Assembly: GCA_964549655.1 (NCBI GenBank)
Contig: CAZJXN010000017.1
Span: 1-48,678, forward strand
Direction: 5' to 3'
Source of the DNA: JADJNW01 sp964549655
Lineage (GTDB): Bacteria > Bacteroidota > Bacteroidia > Chitinophagales > Saprospiraceae
DNA length: 48,678 bases
Part shown: positions 9,115 through 18,246 of the stretch, piece by piece
Layout: every line of letters begins with the position of its first letter
Position numbering within the stretch: the stretch's first letter is position 1
Made by a program: the position numbers and the translations under genes
Notes under the pieces: generated by a model
What the model was told of the DNA's origin: nothing
What the model saw: only the letters and a program-made list of their open reading frames with translations
The model's database searches: none

Positions 9115-9696
9115 ATGAAAAAAATTATCACTTTTATTATTTTGACAATCAGCGTTTTGCAAATAAGTTTTGCGCAAACCCAGGAGGGACGGCGCGAGCA
9201 AATGGAACAAATGCAACGCCAGATGCAACACATGGCAGAGCAATTAAATAAGCAATTGGGTGGAAATAGTTTCTTTTTTGATACGACTTTTGTGCAACCA
9301 TTTGATGGAATGCCATTTGACTCGGCTTTTGCAAAACGATTCGAGTTTCGTAATTTCGACGGCGATAATTTTCCATTGGATACCTCGATAGTGCGCGAAT
9401 TTCACTGGGATAATTTTGGCGATATGCCGATGAAAATGGACACGTTTTATTTGAAAGAGTTCAAAAATTTTGGGTCGGATGAACTGCCGAATTCTTTTCT
9501 GAATGAAGATTTCTCCAAGCAGTTTGGGGAAATGATGGAACAGATGCAACGGCAATTAGAACAATTTGGGCAACAATATGACCAAGATGGCTCTAAAAAA
9601 GAATGGAAATCGAAACCGGAAGAGAACGATGCAGACCAACTAAAACCGACTCCCAAACCAACCCCACAAAAAAAGCGCAAGACGACGATCATTTAA
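9115..9696 (+). CDS. Secreted, Met/Gln-rich protein of unknown function
   Basis: A protein of 193 residues with a clear signal peptide (MKKIITFIILTISVLQISFAQ, cleavage after residue 21). The mature part has three sections: a Met/Gln-rich helical segment (about 27-50), a middle section with repeated aromatic-acidic motifs (FFDTTF, PFDGMPFDSAF, FRNFDGDNF, FHWDNFGD; about 50-125), and a second Met/Gln helix (about 135-155) before a Lys/Pro-rich tail. I do not recognise the family. It stands alone, divergent from the PorP/SprF gene. Expected in the periplasm or outside the cell; no function proposed. Confidence 0.8.
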   Translation: MKKIITFIILTISVLQISFAQTQEGRREQMEQMQRQMQHMAEQLNKQLGGNSFFFDTTFVQPFDGMPFDSAFAKRFEFRNFDGDNFPLDTSIVREFHWDNFGDMPMKMDTFYLKEFKNFGSDELPNSFLNEDFSKQFGEMMEQMQRQLEQFGQQYDQDGSKKEWKSKPEENDADQLKPTPKPTPQKKRKTTII

Positions 9697-9822
9697 AATA
9701 GGATGCTCTAACTTGATTTATACTTTGTAAATTCATCAAAAGTACGTTTCTTTATCCGCTGTTTTTAAATGAACCTTTTGCCTTGCGCACTGTTCAGCTA
9801 TTGGTTTTAGATAAAGATTTGT

Positions 9823-10251
9823 ATGCAAATGAGTCTATCGAAAAAAATTAACCTCGTCATCTATCGCTTTCGGGAGCGGGGTCTGGAGATCTTTTTGGTG
9901 AATGACCCGGAAAATGCAGAAAATTGGAGCATTCCAGCAGGAAATGCACCCGAACAAGATTCGCCAAAATATACTCAACAAGATAAGTTTATCGCTCTTG
10001 ACCCTGTGCAGGAAGATAATGGAGATACGCAGGAAGCATACGCCATAGAAGGGGAGTGGCACGATATTCCCTCGCTCAAAAGTATGCTGCTGGAAGATGC
10101 CTTGCATTTGAAAGAAAAAATAAAGGAAGCTGATAAAGGCACTTACTTCGCCATTAAAGAAGCCTTCAAAAAAGTATTACCACATCAGTATAATTTTTTA
10201 AAAGAGTTGAAAGATATTTTGGTAGATCGGAATTCGGTGAAAGATTTGTAA
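9823..10251 (+). CDS. Nudix-fold-like protein lacking the Nudix box
   Basis: A protein of 142 residues. The start resembles a Nudix domain (NLVIYRFRERGLEIFLV, then NWSIPAGN where Nudix proteins have W.xPGG), but the catalytic box GX5EX7REUXEEXGU is absent; an acidic, Gln-rich segment stands in its place. The C-terminal half is helical (LKEKIKEADKGTYFAIKEAFKKVLP). It is therefore probably a non-catalytic nucleotide- or RNA-binding derivative rather than a hydrolase. Start at ATG 9823; a second ATG two codons on (9829) is equally possible. It ends one base before the scaffold gap, so the downstream context is unknown. Confidence 0.75.
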   Translation: MQMSLSKKINLVIYRFRERGLEIFLVNDPENAENWSIPAGNAPEQDSPKYTQQDKFIALDPVQEDNGDTQEAYAIEGEWHDIPSLKSMLLEDALHLKEKIKEADKGTYFAIKEAFKKVLPHQYNFLKELKDILVDRNSVKDL

Positions 10252-10351
10252 NNNNNNNNNNNNNNNNNNNNNNNNNNNNNNNNNNNNNNNNNNNNNNNNN
10301 NNNNNNNNNNNNNNNNNNNNNNNNNNNNNNNNNNNNNNNNNNNNNNNNNNN
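10252..10351. other. Scaffold gap (100 N)
   Basis: Exactly 100 undetermined bases. It truncates the 3' end of the minus-strand gene that follows; the real size and content of the gap are unknown. Confidence 0.99.
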
Positions 10352-10815
10352 GCGTAATATTCTTCTGATAATTGTAAATAGTTTTCAATTTGTTGTAAGC
10401 GATTTTGCAAAGGCACGTCCACATTTTGTAAAATACGGCGCATTGGTTCACCAATGTTGTAAAGAGAAGGGTCTTGTTGTGTTCTTTGCCAAAGCAGGAG
10501 TTGCTGTTTTATTAACTGATTCGTGTGTTCTCGTTCTTCTTGATGTGTAGATTTTAATTTTTCGGATTGAAATGCTTGAAATGCTGTTTGATAATATTTT
10601 AAACGAGTGATGGAGCCAATAATCTTTTTCGGCTCGATTATTATAAAAACCGTCGAATCTTTATATACAATATTTTGATAATCAGCATTAAATTTTTCTT
10701 GCAAATTGCGAAAGCGAAGGGTCGGGTCAGCATTCCGCCAAACCATTAATGTAATTACAATCAATACAAACGCAGTGAGCAACCGTAAAATAGAACGTAA
10801 TCGTTTCGGGTTCAT
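10352..10815 (-). CDS. Membrane-anchored hypothetical protein, 3' end lost in gap
   Basis: At least 154 residues are visible before the gap. A basic N-terminus and one membrane segment (LLTAFVLIVITLMVW, about residues 12-27) are followed by a polar, Gln-rich and probably helical domain (KYYQTAFQAFQSEKL; QRLQQIENYLQL-type sequence). The ATG directly abuts the stop of cmk (TGAATG), so the two genes are co-transcribed and probably translationally coupled. I do not recognise the family, and the C-terminus is missing. Confidence 0.75.
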
Positions 10816-11496
10816 TCAGTTAGATAGATTTAATTTTTGTTGAACCAATTGCATAGCGACTTCCAATTGTGCGTCCCGACCCAGATTCGTATTATCAATT
10901 AAAATAGCGTCTTCGGCTTGTCGCAATGGGCTGAGCGCACGGGTAGAATCAATTTGGTCGCGGTCGCGCAAATTTTCCAGCACTTTTTCAAAAGTCACGT
11001 CTTCTTTTTTCTTTGATAATTCAGCGAAACGTCGTTGCGCACGGGCTTCTAAATCTGCAATCACGAAAAATTTTAATTCTGCTGTTGGAAAAACGACCGT
11101 GCCAATGTCTCGCCCATCCATTACAATGCCTTTTTCATTGCCCATCCCCTGCTGTTGGCGCACCATTGCTACGCGCACGGCTGGAATGGCTGCCACTGGA
11201 CTCACATTTTGCGACACTTCCATCTGGCGAATTGCATCTTCTACATCCTTATTGTTCAAAAAGGTTCGGTTGCCACGCTCGTCCCGTTCAAAACGGATGT
11301 AAATATGTTCTAATGCGTGTTGTATCGCTTCTATGTGATGAAAAGGAATGTGATTTTGAAGAAAAAAAAGCGTCACTGCCCGATACATGGCACCGGAGTC
11401 TACATAAGCATACCCCAAAATAGCGGCAAGGTCTTTAGCCAGTGTACTTTTCCCAGAAGCGGAAGGACCATCAATGGCAATAATAATTTTTTTCAC
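10816..11496 (-). CDS. cmk: Cytidylate kinase
   Basis: A protein of 226 residues, the normal length for (d)CMP kinase, which transfers phosphate from ATP to CMP or dCMP in pyrimidine nucleotide synthesis. The N-terminus IAIDGPSASGKSTLAKDLA carries the Walker A loop, followed by LGYAYVDSGAMYRAVT (the CMP-binding segment), GRDIGTVVFP, and the lid region with RRFAEL and DRDQIDSTRALSPL. All family landmarks are present. It leads a unit with the membrane protein that starts directly after its stop codon. Confidence 0.97.
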   Translation of the reverse strand: MKKIIIAIDGPSASGKSTLAKDLAAILGYAYVDSGAMYRAVTLFFLQNHIPFHHIEAIQHALEHIYIRFERDERGNRTFLNNKDVEDAIRQMEVSQNVSPVAAIPAVRVAMVRQQQGMGNEKGIVMDGRDIGTVVFPTAELKFFVIADLEARAQRRFAELSKKKEDVTFEKVLENLRDRDQIDSTRALSPLRQAEDAILIDNTNLGRDAQLEVAMQLVQQKLNLSN

Positions 11497-11538
11497 ACGC
11501 GGTTGTCAGCTACTTTCAGCGGCTAAAGATAGCGCAAC

Positions 11539-13050
11539 TTACGCCAAATGCGCGCATACCAACTCCCATAATTTCTCGTATGGCAGTGCTTCTAATTGCA
11601 TCAATTTACCTTGATAAATGAAAGGATATAATTTTAGTTTTTGTAAATTTTTTTCTGGGTTATTTAGTTTTTTTGGGTTCAAATCGGCTTTTTGTAATTG
11701 TAGTAATAAGTTTACAAAAGCATAAGGGCGTTCGTACCCTTTTTTTTGTAATTCGTATTTAGTCAGATTTCGCAATTGTTCCATCCGTTCGGATATACTC
11801 TGGTGGCTGCGTTTTTGTAATAAAAAGAGTATTTGTAAAGTAATGCGTTGCACGACGATATTGGCAAAAGAGGCGTGCAGATCAATCGGGCTACTCATGA
11901 AGTCGCTCACGCTAAATACTTTACGCCTTTGCTTCGGTAAGAGCAACCGACTCGTGCCTTGTACTTCCATAAAATAGTGTAAAACAACCTCAAAAAGTCC
12001 CCATTCCTGCTGCCGGTGCGCATCCAGTTTATGAAAATGAGTAGATGCCGCGACCCGACTAAAAATAGCGAGCGCATTAATAAAATTATCGGTATGTAAA
12101 GAAAGTAGTAAATAATATTTCATAAAATCGAACCATCCAATACTATCTATTTGGAGGTGCTGTAAGATTTCCTCCGCATGCGTTTTTCCATTATTATACT
12201 GGCGTTGGTGTAAATAAACGGCAAGACGCTTGATAAAAAAAACGGGTCGCTTCCGACTTTCTAAAAAACTGGCTTTCTCTTTTACAAATATTTCTCCATT
12301 TTGGCACACATCCAGCATTCCATCATAATCTTGCGATACTTCATAATAAAGCGTCCATGCCAAGTACATATAATAATGTACGATAGGAGGAGCATATACT
12401 TTTTCTAAAAGCCCCACCAAGCTATGACTGATAGTTTCTATTTTTTGAATGCACTTTTTTCCGCAGTCTGGTTGTTGATAAAGCAAAATCGCCTCATTGC
12501 CAAAGGTTTCTGCTTTCAATTCCAGTTCTTGGATGGGTACATATTGTATTATATACGCATTATAATACCGAAAATCTTTTTCTTTTTCTTCATACACTGC
12601 ATATTCGCATAGCAGACGTGCACATTTCACAATCAAATCAGTCAAGTGAAATTTCAGCGCGATACCCAAGGTTCTTTTAGTGATAGTAGCGGCAGCTTGT
12701 TTTGCTTCATAAGCCATCAAGATTTCTACAATAGTCCATTCTTTACTGCAAGTGAGTAGTGCCTGATCATAGTTGGATGCGAGTGGGACGTTCATATCCA
12801 CAAAAAACAGGGTATTGAGCAGCCGTCGCCGAAACCGAGATTTTAGCTTTCGGTACGTATCACCGATATCGGGTGTGCCATACAGCAATTGAGCGGCTTC
12901 TTCGTCCGTTTCAATCTTTTCGGCGCACAAACCTTTGTAGAATTTTCCAAACAAACTATCTTTTTGCCGCAGCGTCTGTTCGTCCAAAATCTCTATTTTG
13001 CCTATCTTTTTCTGCGTCAGAATTTTTGTGATGTCTAATAGATTTTTCAT
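11539..13050 (-). CDS. Large helical orphan protein, function unknown
   Basis: A protein of 503 residues without signal peptide or membrane segment. It starts with a basic region containing YRKLKSRFRRRLLNTLFFVDMN (about 85-110), then a long, almost entirely alpha-helical body rich in Leu, Tyr and Gln that looks like degenerate TPR-type helical pairs (for example AIFSRVAASTHFHKLDAHRQ about 320-345). No catalytic motif is visible. It stands alone, 42 nt upstream of nothing but the cmk start (11496), on the same strand. I do not recognise a named family; a TPR-like scaffold is a guess from composition. Confidence 0.8.
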   Translation of the reverse strand: MKNLLDITKILTQKKIGKIEILDEQTLRQKDSLFGKFYKGLCAEKIETDEEAAQLLYGTPDIGDTYRKLKSRFRRRLLNTLFFVDMNVPLASNYDQALLTCSKEWTIVEILMAYEAKQAAATITKRTLGIALKFHLTDLIVKCARLLCEYAVYEEKEKDFRYYNAYIIQYVPIQELELKAETFGNEAILLYQQPDCGKKCIQKIETISHSLVGLLEKVYAPPIVHYYMYLAWTLYYEVSQDYDGMLDVCQNGEIFVKEKASFLESRKRPVFFIKRLAVYLHQRQYNNGKTHAEEILQHLQIDSIGWFDFMKYYLLLSLHTDNFINALAIFSRVAASTHFHKLDAHRQQEWGLFEVVLHYFMEVQGTSRLLLPKQRRKVFSVSDFMSSPIDLHASFANIVVQRITLQILFLLQKRSHQSISERMEQLRNLTKYELQKKGYERPYAFVNLLLQLQKADLNPKKLNNPEKNLQKLKLYPFIYQGKLMQLEALPYEKLWELVCAHLA

Positions 13051-13670
13051 ACTTATTTACGCTTTTTATATCATCCAATATCAGTATGCAGTTAATGCCG
13101 CTGCATCGTATCCTCCTTTAATGACGGGATAGCGAGATTATTAAGTATTAATTGGCTGGTAGACAGTCGTTTGAAATAAAAAATACGTTGCTTTAACTTA
13201 TTTTAGTCTAATATAATAAAAATATATTCGTTAGTGGTATTACCAATTCAATATATTTTTATAAATATTTTTTTTGTTATGTAAATCAATTGATTACCAA
13301 CTGCCAACTGCGTACAGCCGACTGCATACTGGTATAAGTAGTTCGACCTAAATAATCGGCACATCCGAATAGCTAATCTACTTGATTCTCCCTTTATTAC
13401 GGATGGTCAATGGTCGTTGGTCAATTATAAATGGTCAAGCCCTTCCCTTATCAGGATTATACTATTTGGTGAGACGTAAAAAAGTAAAAAAGGTATCACA
13501 TTTAAATATAGATGTGAGACCTTTTTTCTTGGTAGCAAAATTTTGGTGCAACAGTACGATTGTCTATTAAAAAATCGGGGGCTTGTAATGCCGTATTTTG
13601 CAGCTAAATCAATGACGTAGTGCGTGAAATTCAATAAAATTTCGCAAGGTAATAGAAAATATCAATGTAT
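13051..13670. other. Intergenic stretch of about 620 bp with word repeats
   Basis: The first 230 bp are A+T-rich without recognisable signal. At 13290-13330 there are ACTGC-type words (CCAACTGCCAACTGCGTACAG), at 13401-13440 the word GGTCAA recurs four times, and at 13486-13527 lies a terminator. No open frame here has support as a gene. Confidence 0.55.
13486..13527 (-). terminator. Intrinsic terminator downstream of the DUF2795 gene
   Basis: AGGTATCACAT (13491-13501) pairs with ATGTGAGACCT (13512-13522) with one mismatch; flanking A5 and T5 extend the stem, so both strands end in a T-run. It lies about 145 nt beyond the stop of the minus-strand gene at 13671. Confidence 0.7.
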
Positions 13671-13892
13671 TCAATACTCGTCTTCATTAAATAGGAAGTC
13701 ATCTTTACGTGGATAATCGGGCCAGATGTCCTCAATACTTTCATATAGATCGCCTTCATCTTCCATGTTTTGAAGGTTTTCGATTACTTCTACTGGAGCG
13801 CCCGAACGAATGGCAAAGTCAATCAGCTCGTCGCGGGTAGCGGGCCAAGGAGCATCTTCGAGGTGGCTTGCAAGATCTAAAGTCCAATACAT
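13671..13892 (-). CDS. DUF2795 family small acidic protein
   Basis: A protein of 73 residues: MYWTLDLASHLEDAPWPATRDELIDFA... ending in DFLFNEDEY. This matches the Bacteroidota form of DUF2795 (LEDAPWPATRDELIDFAIRSGAP and the IWPDYP motif). Function is unknown. The frame stays open up to 13967, but a strong promoter (TTG-N19-TACTTTTG, 14004-13975) places the transcription start at about that point, so the family-conserved ATG at 13892 is chosen, with a leader of about 75 nt. A terminator lies at 13486-13527, so this is a single-gene unit. Confidence 0.9.
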   Translation of the reverse strand: MYWTLDLASHLEDAPWPATRDELIDFAIRSGAPVEVIENLQNMEDEGDLYESIEDIWPDYPRKDDFLFNEDEY

Positions 13893-13974
13893 AAACAAGA
13901 TTTGTAGTGATTTGATATAAAAAGCATAAAACGAAAGTGCAGCGGCAAAACTGCCATTTCCCCTCATTTGTCGG

Positions 13975-14004
13975 CAAAAGTAAAAAAAGGAATGAATTAA
14001 CCAA
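13975..14004 (-). promoter_or_regulatory. Promoter of the DUF2795 gene
   Basis: On the minus strand TTG (14004-14002) is followed after 19 nt by TACTTTTG (13982-13975), a full match to the Bacteroidota primary-sigma consensus TTG-N19-TAnnTTTG. The predicted start is near 13968. Confidence 0.7.
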
Positions 14005-14098
14005 GTAATCTTTACTATTCCTTCCCAAAATATATCTTATTTTTTGTGGAGCAGGAGGAAATTTTAATAAATATTGTTGCTAAGTGATTGGTATTTAA

Positions 14099-15277
14099 TT
14101 ACTTGTACTGCAAAACGATTTCAAAGGGCATTTTTGCATAATCCTCTGGAAAAATACCGATAGCTGCCGAATTTACCGGACCGGTCGGGTCACAAATGTA
14201 ATAACGCTTTCCTTTCGTTTCCACAAATACGCCGGATCCTTTTTCCTCCAATGCTACCCCTACTGTGATATGATTCGGATACGCCAACACAACCATCGGA
14301 TAACCCAATAATTCTTTCACTAACGCAAAAAATAACGCCGAACGATCTTCACAATCAGAATATTCGTAATACAATACTTCTTCAGCAATCATAGGCTTAC
14401 TCCTTCCAAACACTTCCCGATCCTCCTTGTATTCAAAGCAAGAACGTGTGAATGCAACCAATAGTTCGAGGGACTGTCGGGGCGATTTATCCTGCAATAA
14501 GGTCTTTAATTGTGGTAAAATGGAACCGGATAAGGCATCAGATATTGGAAATTTCAGGTATTCTTCTTCTCCAATGAGCGGATACTTGCGCATCAGGTCT
14601 ATGAGTGTCTGGTCATATTGGGCTTCTATTTGGTACGAGATATCTTTATATTTAAAATGTAAGGTTCGGGTACTTATTTGAGCACGCAGTTTCGGCACTT
14701 TTTTAAAGGCAAAAGAAAACATTTTTCCTTTAGCACGCGGCGCAAAATTGAGTAGATATAAAGTCTCTGGCTTGGAAGTAGTAGAAATACTGGTCAGGTT
14801 GACATAGTTTCTACCTGCTTCTGCAATAATCGGGACTTCAAAAATTTCCTCATTCGAGTACACATACACAAAAACGCGCTGCCCCAAGTACGTCAACCGC
14901 GTATCAAATCCAGCTTGCGAAAGCAGGAACCAGCAGATCAATTCGCGCTCCAGTTCCGACTTTTGCTGAAAAATCTCATCCACACTCGTCCGCATCAATT
15001 GAAAAAATAACCAGTCATTCAGTTGTAGTTCTAATTGTTGTTGTTGCAGATTGTCCAACAGTGTCCGATAATCCGTCTTTTCCAATTGGCGATAAAAATC
15101 CATGATATTTTTTTCCTCTACTTTCGTACATCTCGCCGTGAGCATATCTATATTATAAACAACATTTAGCTGCTCCGAATAAAATTGTAACGCGATGCTG
15201 TTTTTGGCAGGCATATCGTGTGCCGACAACCCGCTACCCCACAGCAACAGGGCAATAATCCAACCCATCTCTCTCAT
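14099..15277 (-). CDS. Secreted transglutaminase-like protein
   Basis: A protein of 392 residues from the ATG at 15277, which opens the signal peptide MREMGWIIALLLWGSGLSA; the frame itself extends to 15322 without good start context. The C-terminal third carries a transglutaminase-like core: Cys in YYEYSDCEDRSALFFALVKEL, His in YPNHITVGVAL and Asp in KRYYICDPTGP, the Cys-His-Asp triad in the right order and spacing. The N-terminal two thirds is a beta-rich region (about 20-260) I cannot assign. Probably periplasmic; it may act as a protease or crosslinker. No operon partner within 100 bp. Confidence 0.85.
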   Translation of the reverse strand: MREMGWIIALLLWGSGLSAHDMPAKNSIALQFYSEQLNVVYNIDMLTARCTKVEEKNIMDFYRQLEKTDYRTLLDNLQQQQLELQLNDWLFFQLMRTSVDEIFQQKSELERELICWFLLSQAGFDTRLTYLGQRVFVYVYSNEEIFEVPIIAEAGRNYVNLTSISTTSKPETLYLLNFAPRAKGKMFSFAFKKVPKLRAQISTRTLHFKYKDISYQIEAQYDQTLIDLMRKYPLIGEEEYLKFPISDALSGSILPQLKTLLQDKSPRQSLELLVAFTRSCFEYKEDREVFGRSKPMIAEEVLYYEYSDCEDRSALFFALVKELLGYPMVVLAYPNHITVGVALEEKGSGVFVETKGKRYYICDPTGPVNSAAIGIFPEDYAKMPFEIVLQYK

Positions 15278-15415
15278 AAAGCAATTCTTATTTATGCAAA
15301 TGCAAAAAGCATACCCTTTCACATAGAAAAGATACGCTTTTTCTCTCTAAATATTGCAATTATTTGTTCGCGGTAAGATAGTCTTAACGATTTGGATGCC
15401 AGATTAAGAGATACC

Positions 15416-15467
15416 AGATGCCAGACTGTACTTTATTGAGAAAATATCAAAGTATCGGGCAGCAAAT
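15416..15467 (-). repeat. Dispersed direct repeat, copy 1
   Basis: 52 bp, starting AGATGCCAGACTGTACT and ending GGGCAGCAAAT, closely matching 19627-19679 with a few substitutions and one indel. Both copies lie 10-15 nt beyond the stop codon of a minus-strand gene (here queA). Confidence 0.75.
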
Positions 15468-15481
15468 ATCAAACGCTTTCA

Positions 15482-16546
15482 TTAGATAATCATCATCGCA
15501 TCGCCATAGCTAAAAAAACTATATTCTTCTTTCATAGCCACTTCATACGCTTCCATAATCAAGTCATAGCCACCAAAAGCGCACACCATAATGAGCAAAC
15601 TCGACTTGGGAAGGTGAAAATTAGTAATCATCGCATTGGCAATACTAAAATCGTATGGTGGGTAGATAAACTTATTCGTCCAGCCCTCTGCCGGTTTTAA
15701 CATTGCTTCTGCCGACACCGCAGATTCTATAGATCGCATAGACGTAGTACCGACGGCACAAATGCGGTTGCGATTTTCTTTCGCCTTATTGACGGTATTC
15801 ACTGCCGCTGCGCCGACTTTGAAATACTCTGCGTCCATCTTGTGTTTGGAAAGGTCTTCCACATCAATCGTGCGAAACGTACCTAAGCCAATATGTAAGG
15901 TTACTTCTGCAAACTCTAACCCTTTGATTTCCAGTCGTTTCAATAATTCTTTACTAAAATGCAAACCCGCAGTCGGAGCAGCTACCGCACCTATTTCTTT
16001 GGCATATACCGTCTGATAACGGTCGCGGTCGGTATCATTTGGAAGGCGCGTGATATACTTGGGCAGCGGCGTATTTCCTAAACCGCTCAGGTCTTTTTGA
16101 AATTCTTCCTCCGGTCCGTCATACAAAAATCGAATCGTGCGCCCACGAGAAGTCGTGTTGTCTACTACTTCAGCTACCAGAATATCATTGTCGTTATCGT
16201 CGCTGAAATAGAGTTTGTTACCTACCCGAATCTTGCGGGCGGGATCTACCAGTACGTCCCACAGGCGTGCGTCGCGGTTGAGTTCTCGCAACAGGAACAC
16301 CTCAATCTTAGCCCCAGTTTTTTCTTTTTTGCCATACAAACGAGCCGGAAATACTTTGGTATTATTGAAAATCATGACATCACCATCGTCAAAATAATCC
16401 ATCACATCTCTAAATATCTTGTGCTCTATTTTTCCGGTATCCCGGTGCAAAACCATCAAACGTGCGTCATCTCGATTCTTAGCAGGATTTTGTGCAATTA
16501 ATTTTTTTGGTAGTTCAAACCCAAATTGCGACAGTTTAGTTCTCAT
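15482..16546 (-). CDS. queA: S-adenosylmethionine:tRNA ribosyltransferase-isomerase
   Basis: A protein of 354 residues that makes epoxyqueuosine in tRNA by transferring the ribosyl part of S-adenosylmethionine to preQ1 in the wobble position. Family motifs are clear: LIAQNPAKNRDDARLMVL, FNNTKVFPARL, TPLPKYITR, VAAPTAGLHFSKELL, TLHIGLGTF and FHLPKSSLLIMVCAFGG. The open frame reaches 16585, but the -7 promoter element TATCTTTG (16580-16573) lies inside that extension and the family starts MRTKLSQFGFELP, so the ATG at 16546 is chosen. A 52-bp dispersed repeat follows the stop. Confidence 0.97.
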   Translation of the reverse strand: MRTKLSQFGFELPKKLIAQNPAKNRDDARLMVLHRDTGKIEHKIFRDVMDYFDDGDVMIFNNTKVFPARLYGKKEKTGAKIEVFLLRELNRDARLWDVLVDPARKIRVGNKLYFSDDNDNDILVAEVVDNTTSRGRTIRFLYDGPEEEFQKDLSGLGNTPLPKYITRLPNDTDRDRYQTVYAKEIGAVAAPTAGLHFSKELLKRLEIKGLEFAEVTLHIGLGTFRTIDVEDLSKHKMDAEYFKVGAAAVNTVNKAKENRNRICAVGTTSMRSIESAVSAEAMLKPAEGWTNKFIYPPYDFSIANAMITNFHLPKSSLLIMVCAFGGYDLIMEAYEVAMKEEYSFFSYGDAMMII

Positions 16547-16572
16547 TCCTTTCGTTTTCAAAAAATTGACCG

Positions 16573-16580
16573 CAAAGATA
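16573..16580 (-). promoter_or_regulatory. -7 element of the queA promoter
   Basis: The minus strand reads TATCTTTG, a match to TAnnTTTG, 27 nt before the queA ATG at 16546. No clear TTG at -33. It decides the start codon because the upstream ATG (16585) would precede it. Confidence 0.5.
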
Positions 16581-16735
16581 ATCATTCTAAGCAGTGTGTA
16601 GTTATTTTTACAAAGTTTTTATTAAGGGAAATAATTGATTGCCAGAACGCTTGGCTGCATTCTGCTCCCTCTTCGTTCTGTATACGTGCGAGTGGATATA
16701 ATTGTTCCATTTGGAGGCATTTAGTTTTTAGTATT

Positions 16736-16879
16736 AGGTATTTGGACTTTCGCTTGTTGCTCACCATCTATCACTTAATCTCTCCCGTGCATTTTGTACG
16801 CCCTTTAATTAAAAAAATCTGCGCTATCTGCGGGAGATGAAAACCCAAATGCAAGCAACAAGCGAAAGTCCAAATACCT
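16736..16879. repeat. 144-bp element with perfect 26-bp inverted ends
   Basis: Bases 16736-16761 and 16854-16879 are exact reverse complements (AGGTATTTGGACTTTCGCTT...). The 92 nt between hold a second, weaker pairing (ATCTCTCCCG against CGGGAGAT). No coding frame and no clear target duplication. It lies in the 440-bp divergent space between queA and the permease gene; the rest of that space shows nothing recognisable. It could be a MITE-like element or a large transcript hairpin. Confidence 0.75.
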
Positions 16880-16986
16880 TATAACCAATACCCAATACCC
16901 TTTGGTAGAAAAATAACACCTTTTCATCGAATGATTTGTTGGATTCCTATTCATTATAGTACATTCGAGGGTGAAATTTTTAATAT

Positions 16987-18246
16987 ATGGGCATTTTATT
17001 TAAAGTTATCGGAGAAAGCATTCTACAGGCGTTACAACAATTGCAAGGGAACAAACTGCGCAGTTTTTTGTCGTTGCTGGGCGTTTCCATTGGCATTTTT
17101 TGCATCATCGGCGTACAGTCGGCAGTGGGTTCACTGGAGGACAACGTGCGCGGCAGTATTGAAAAGCTGGGCAGTGACGTAATATATGTAAATAAATTTT
17201 CATGGGCAGAAGACCCCGGTGAGAACTTTTACAAATTCATGCGGCGACCCAATATTAGCTATAAAGACTATGAGGCGGTGCAAGCAAAGGCAGAACTGGC
17301 GGCGTTGGTTTCGTACCATGTGGAAGTAGGGGTGCGTACCGTAAAATACCGTTCTAATAGCTCGGAAGGCTCCTTTATGATTGGCGTGACGAGTGATTTT
17401 GGAGAGATGTTTAATTTTAAATACAAAGACGGACGTTTTTTCTCACAAGCAGAATATTTTTATGGTGCCAATAAAACAATTCTTGGTTTTGAGGTAGCCG
17501 ACCAAGTATTTGGCAATATTGACCCGATTGGGAAAACCATCAAAGTAGGCGGCAGACCCATGGAAGTCATCGGTGTGCTGGAAAAAGAGGGCGAAAGTTT
17601 AATCAACGTATTGAATTTTGACCAATCTATTGTTATCTCCTATGAGTTGGCGCGCAAGATTGCCAATTTAAAACCCAACCATCCATTTGGAAATTCGTCG
17701 GTCAATATTAAAGCAGCAGAAGGCGTGCCAATGCCGGAGCTGCGAGATGATGTAACGGGTGCGTTGCGTGGCGAGCGGCGTCTCAAGCCACGAGAAGAAA
17801 GCGATTTTTCGCTCAATGAAATCTCCATTATTTCCAATTTTATGGATAGTTTTTTTGGTGTGTTGAATATGGTCGGTTACTTTGTGGGCGGTTTTGCTAT
17901 TTTGGTTGGTATGTTTAGCGTTTCCAATATCATGTTTGTATCGGTGAAAGAGCGGACTAATATCATCGGCATCAAAAAAGCATTGGGTGCCAAGCGCTAT
18001 ATCATCTTATTAGAATTTTTGATAGAAGCTGCCATTTTATGTCTTTTGGGCGGTGTAGTAGGCTTGATTTTGGTATTTGCTATCACGACCCTGCTGACTC
18101 AAATCATTGATTTTGAGTTGTATGTGTCTTTGAATAATATTATTTTCGGGGTCGTCTTGTCAGTTGTCGTTGGCGTTGTTTCTGGACTGATTCCTGCATT
18201 ACAGGCTTCGCAGATGGACCCAGTGGAAGCAATGCGGCAGAAGTAG
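16987..18246 (+). CDS. ABC transporter permease, MacB/FtsX type
   Basis: A protein of 419 residues with the MacB architecture: one membrane segment near the N-terminus (KLRSFLSLLGVSIGIFCIIGV, about 23-43), a periplasmic MacB_PCD domain (about 45-270) and three C-terminal membrane segments (about 290-312, 338-365, 385-410), the last ending in the typical IPALQASQMDPVEAMRQK. Such permeases pair with a separate ATPase for export or lipoprotein/peptide handling; no ATPase gene is next to it, so the partner is elsewhere. The ATG at 16987 matches the family start. Monocistronic, with the gene at 18920 converging on it. Confidence 0.93.
   Translation: MGILFKVIGESILQALQQLQGNKLRSFLSLLGVSIGIFCIIGVQSAVGSLEDNVRGSIEKLGSDVIYVNKFSWAEDPGENFYKFMRRPNISYKDYEAVQAKAELAALVSYHVEVGVRTVKYRSNSSEGSFMIGVTSDFGEMFNFKYKDGRFFSQAEYFYGANKTILGFEVADQVFGNIDPIGKTIKVGGRPMEVIGVLEKEGESLINVLNFDQSIVISYELARKIANLKPNHPFGNSSVNIKAAEGVPMPELRDDVTGALRGERRLKPREESDFSLNEISIISNFMDSFFGVLNMVGYFVGGFAILVGMFSVSNIMFVSVKERTNIIGIKKALGAKRYIILLEFLIEAAILCLLGGVVGLILVFAITTLLTQIIDFELYVSLNNIIFGVVLSVVVGVVSGLIPALQASQMDPVEAMRQK

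Noticed and set aside
10185..10454. Open frames running through the N gap near 10252-10351
   Set aside because: The undetermined bases cannot be translated; only the part of the minus-strand gene up to 10352 is supported.
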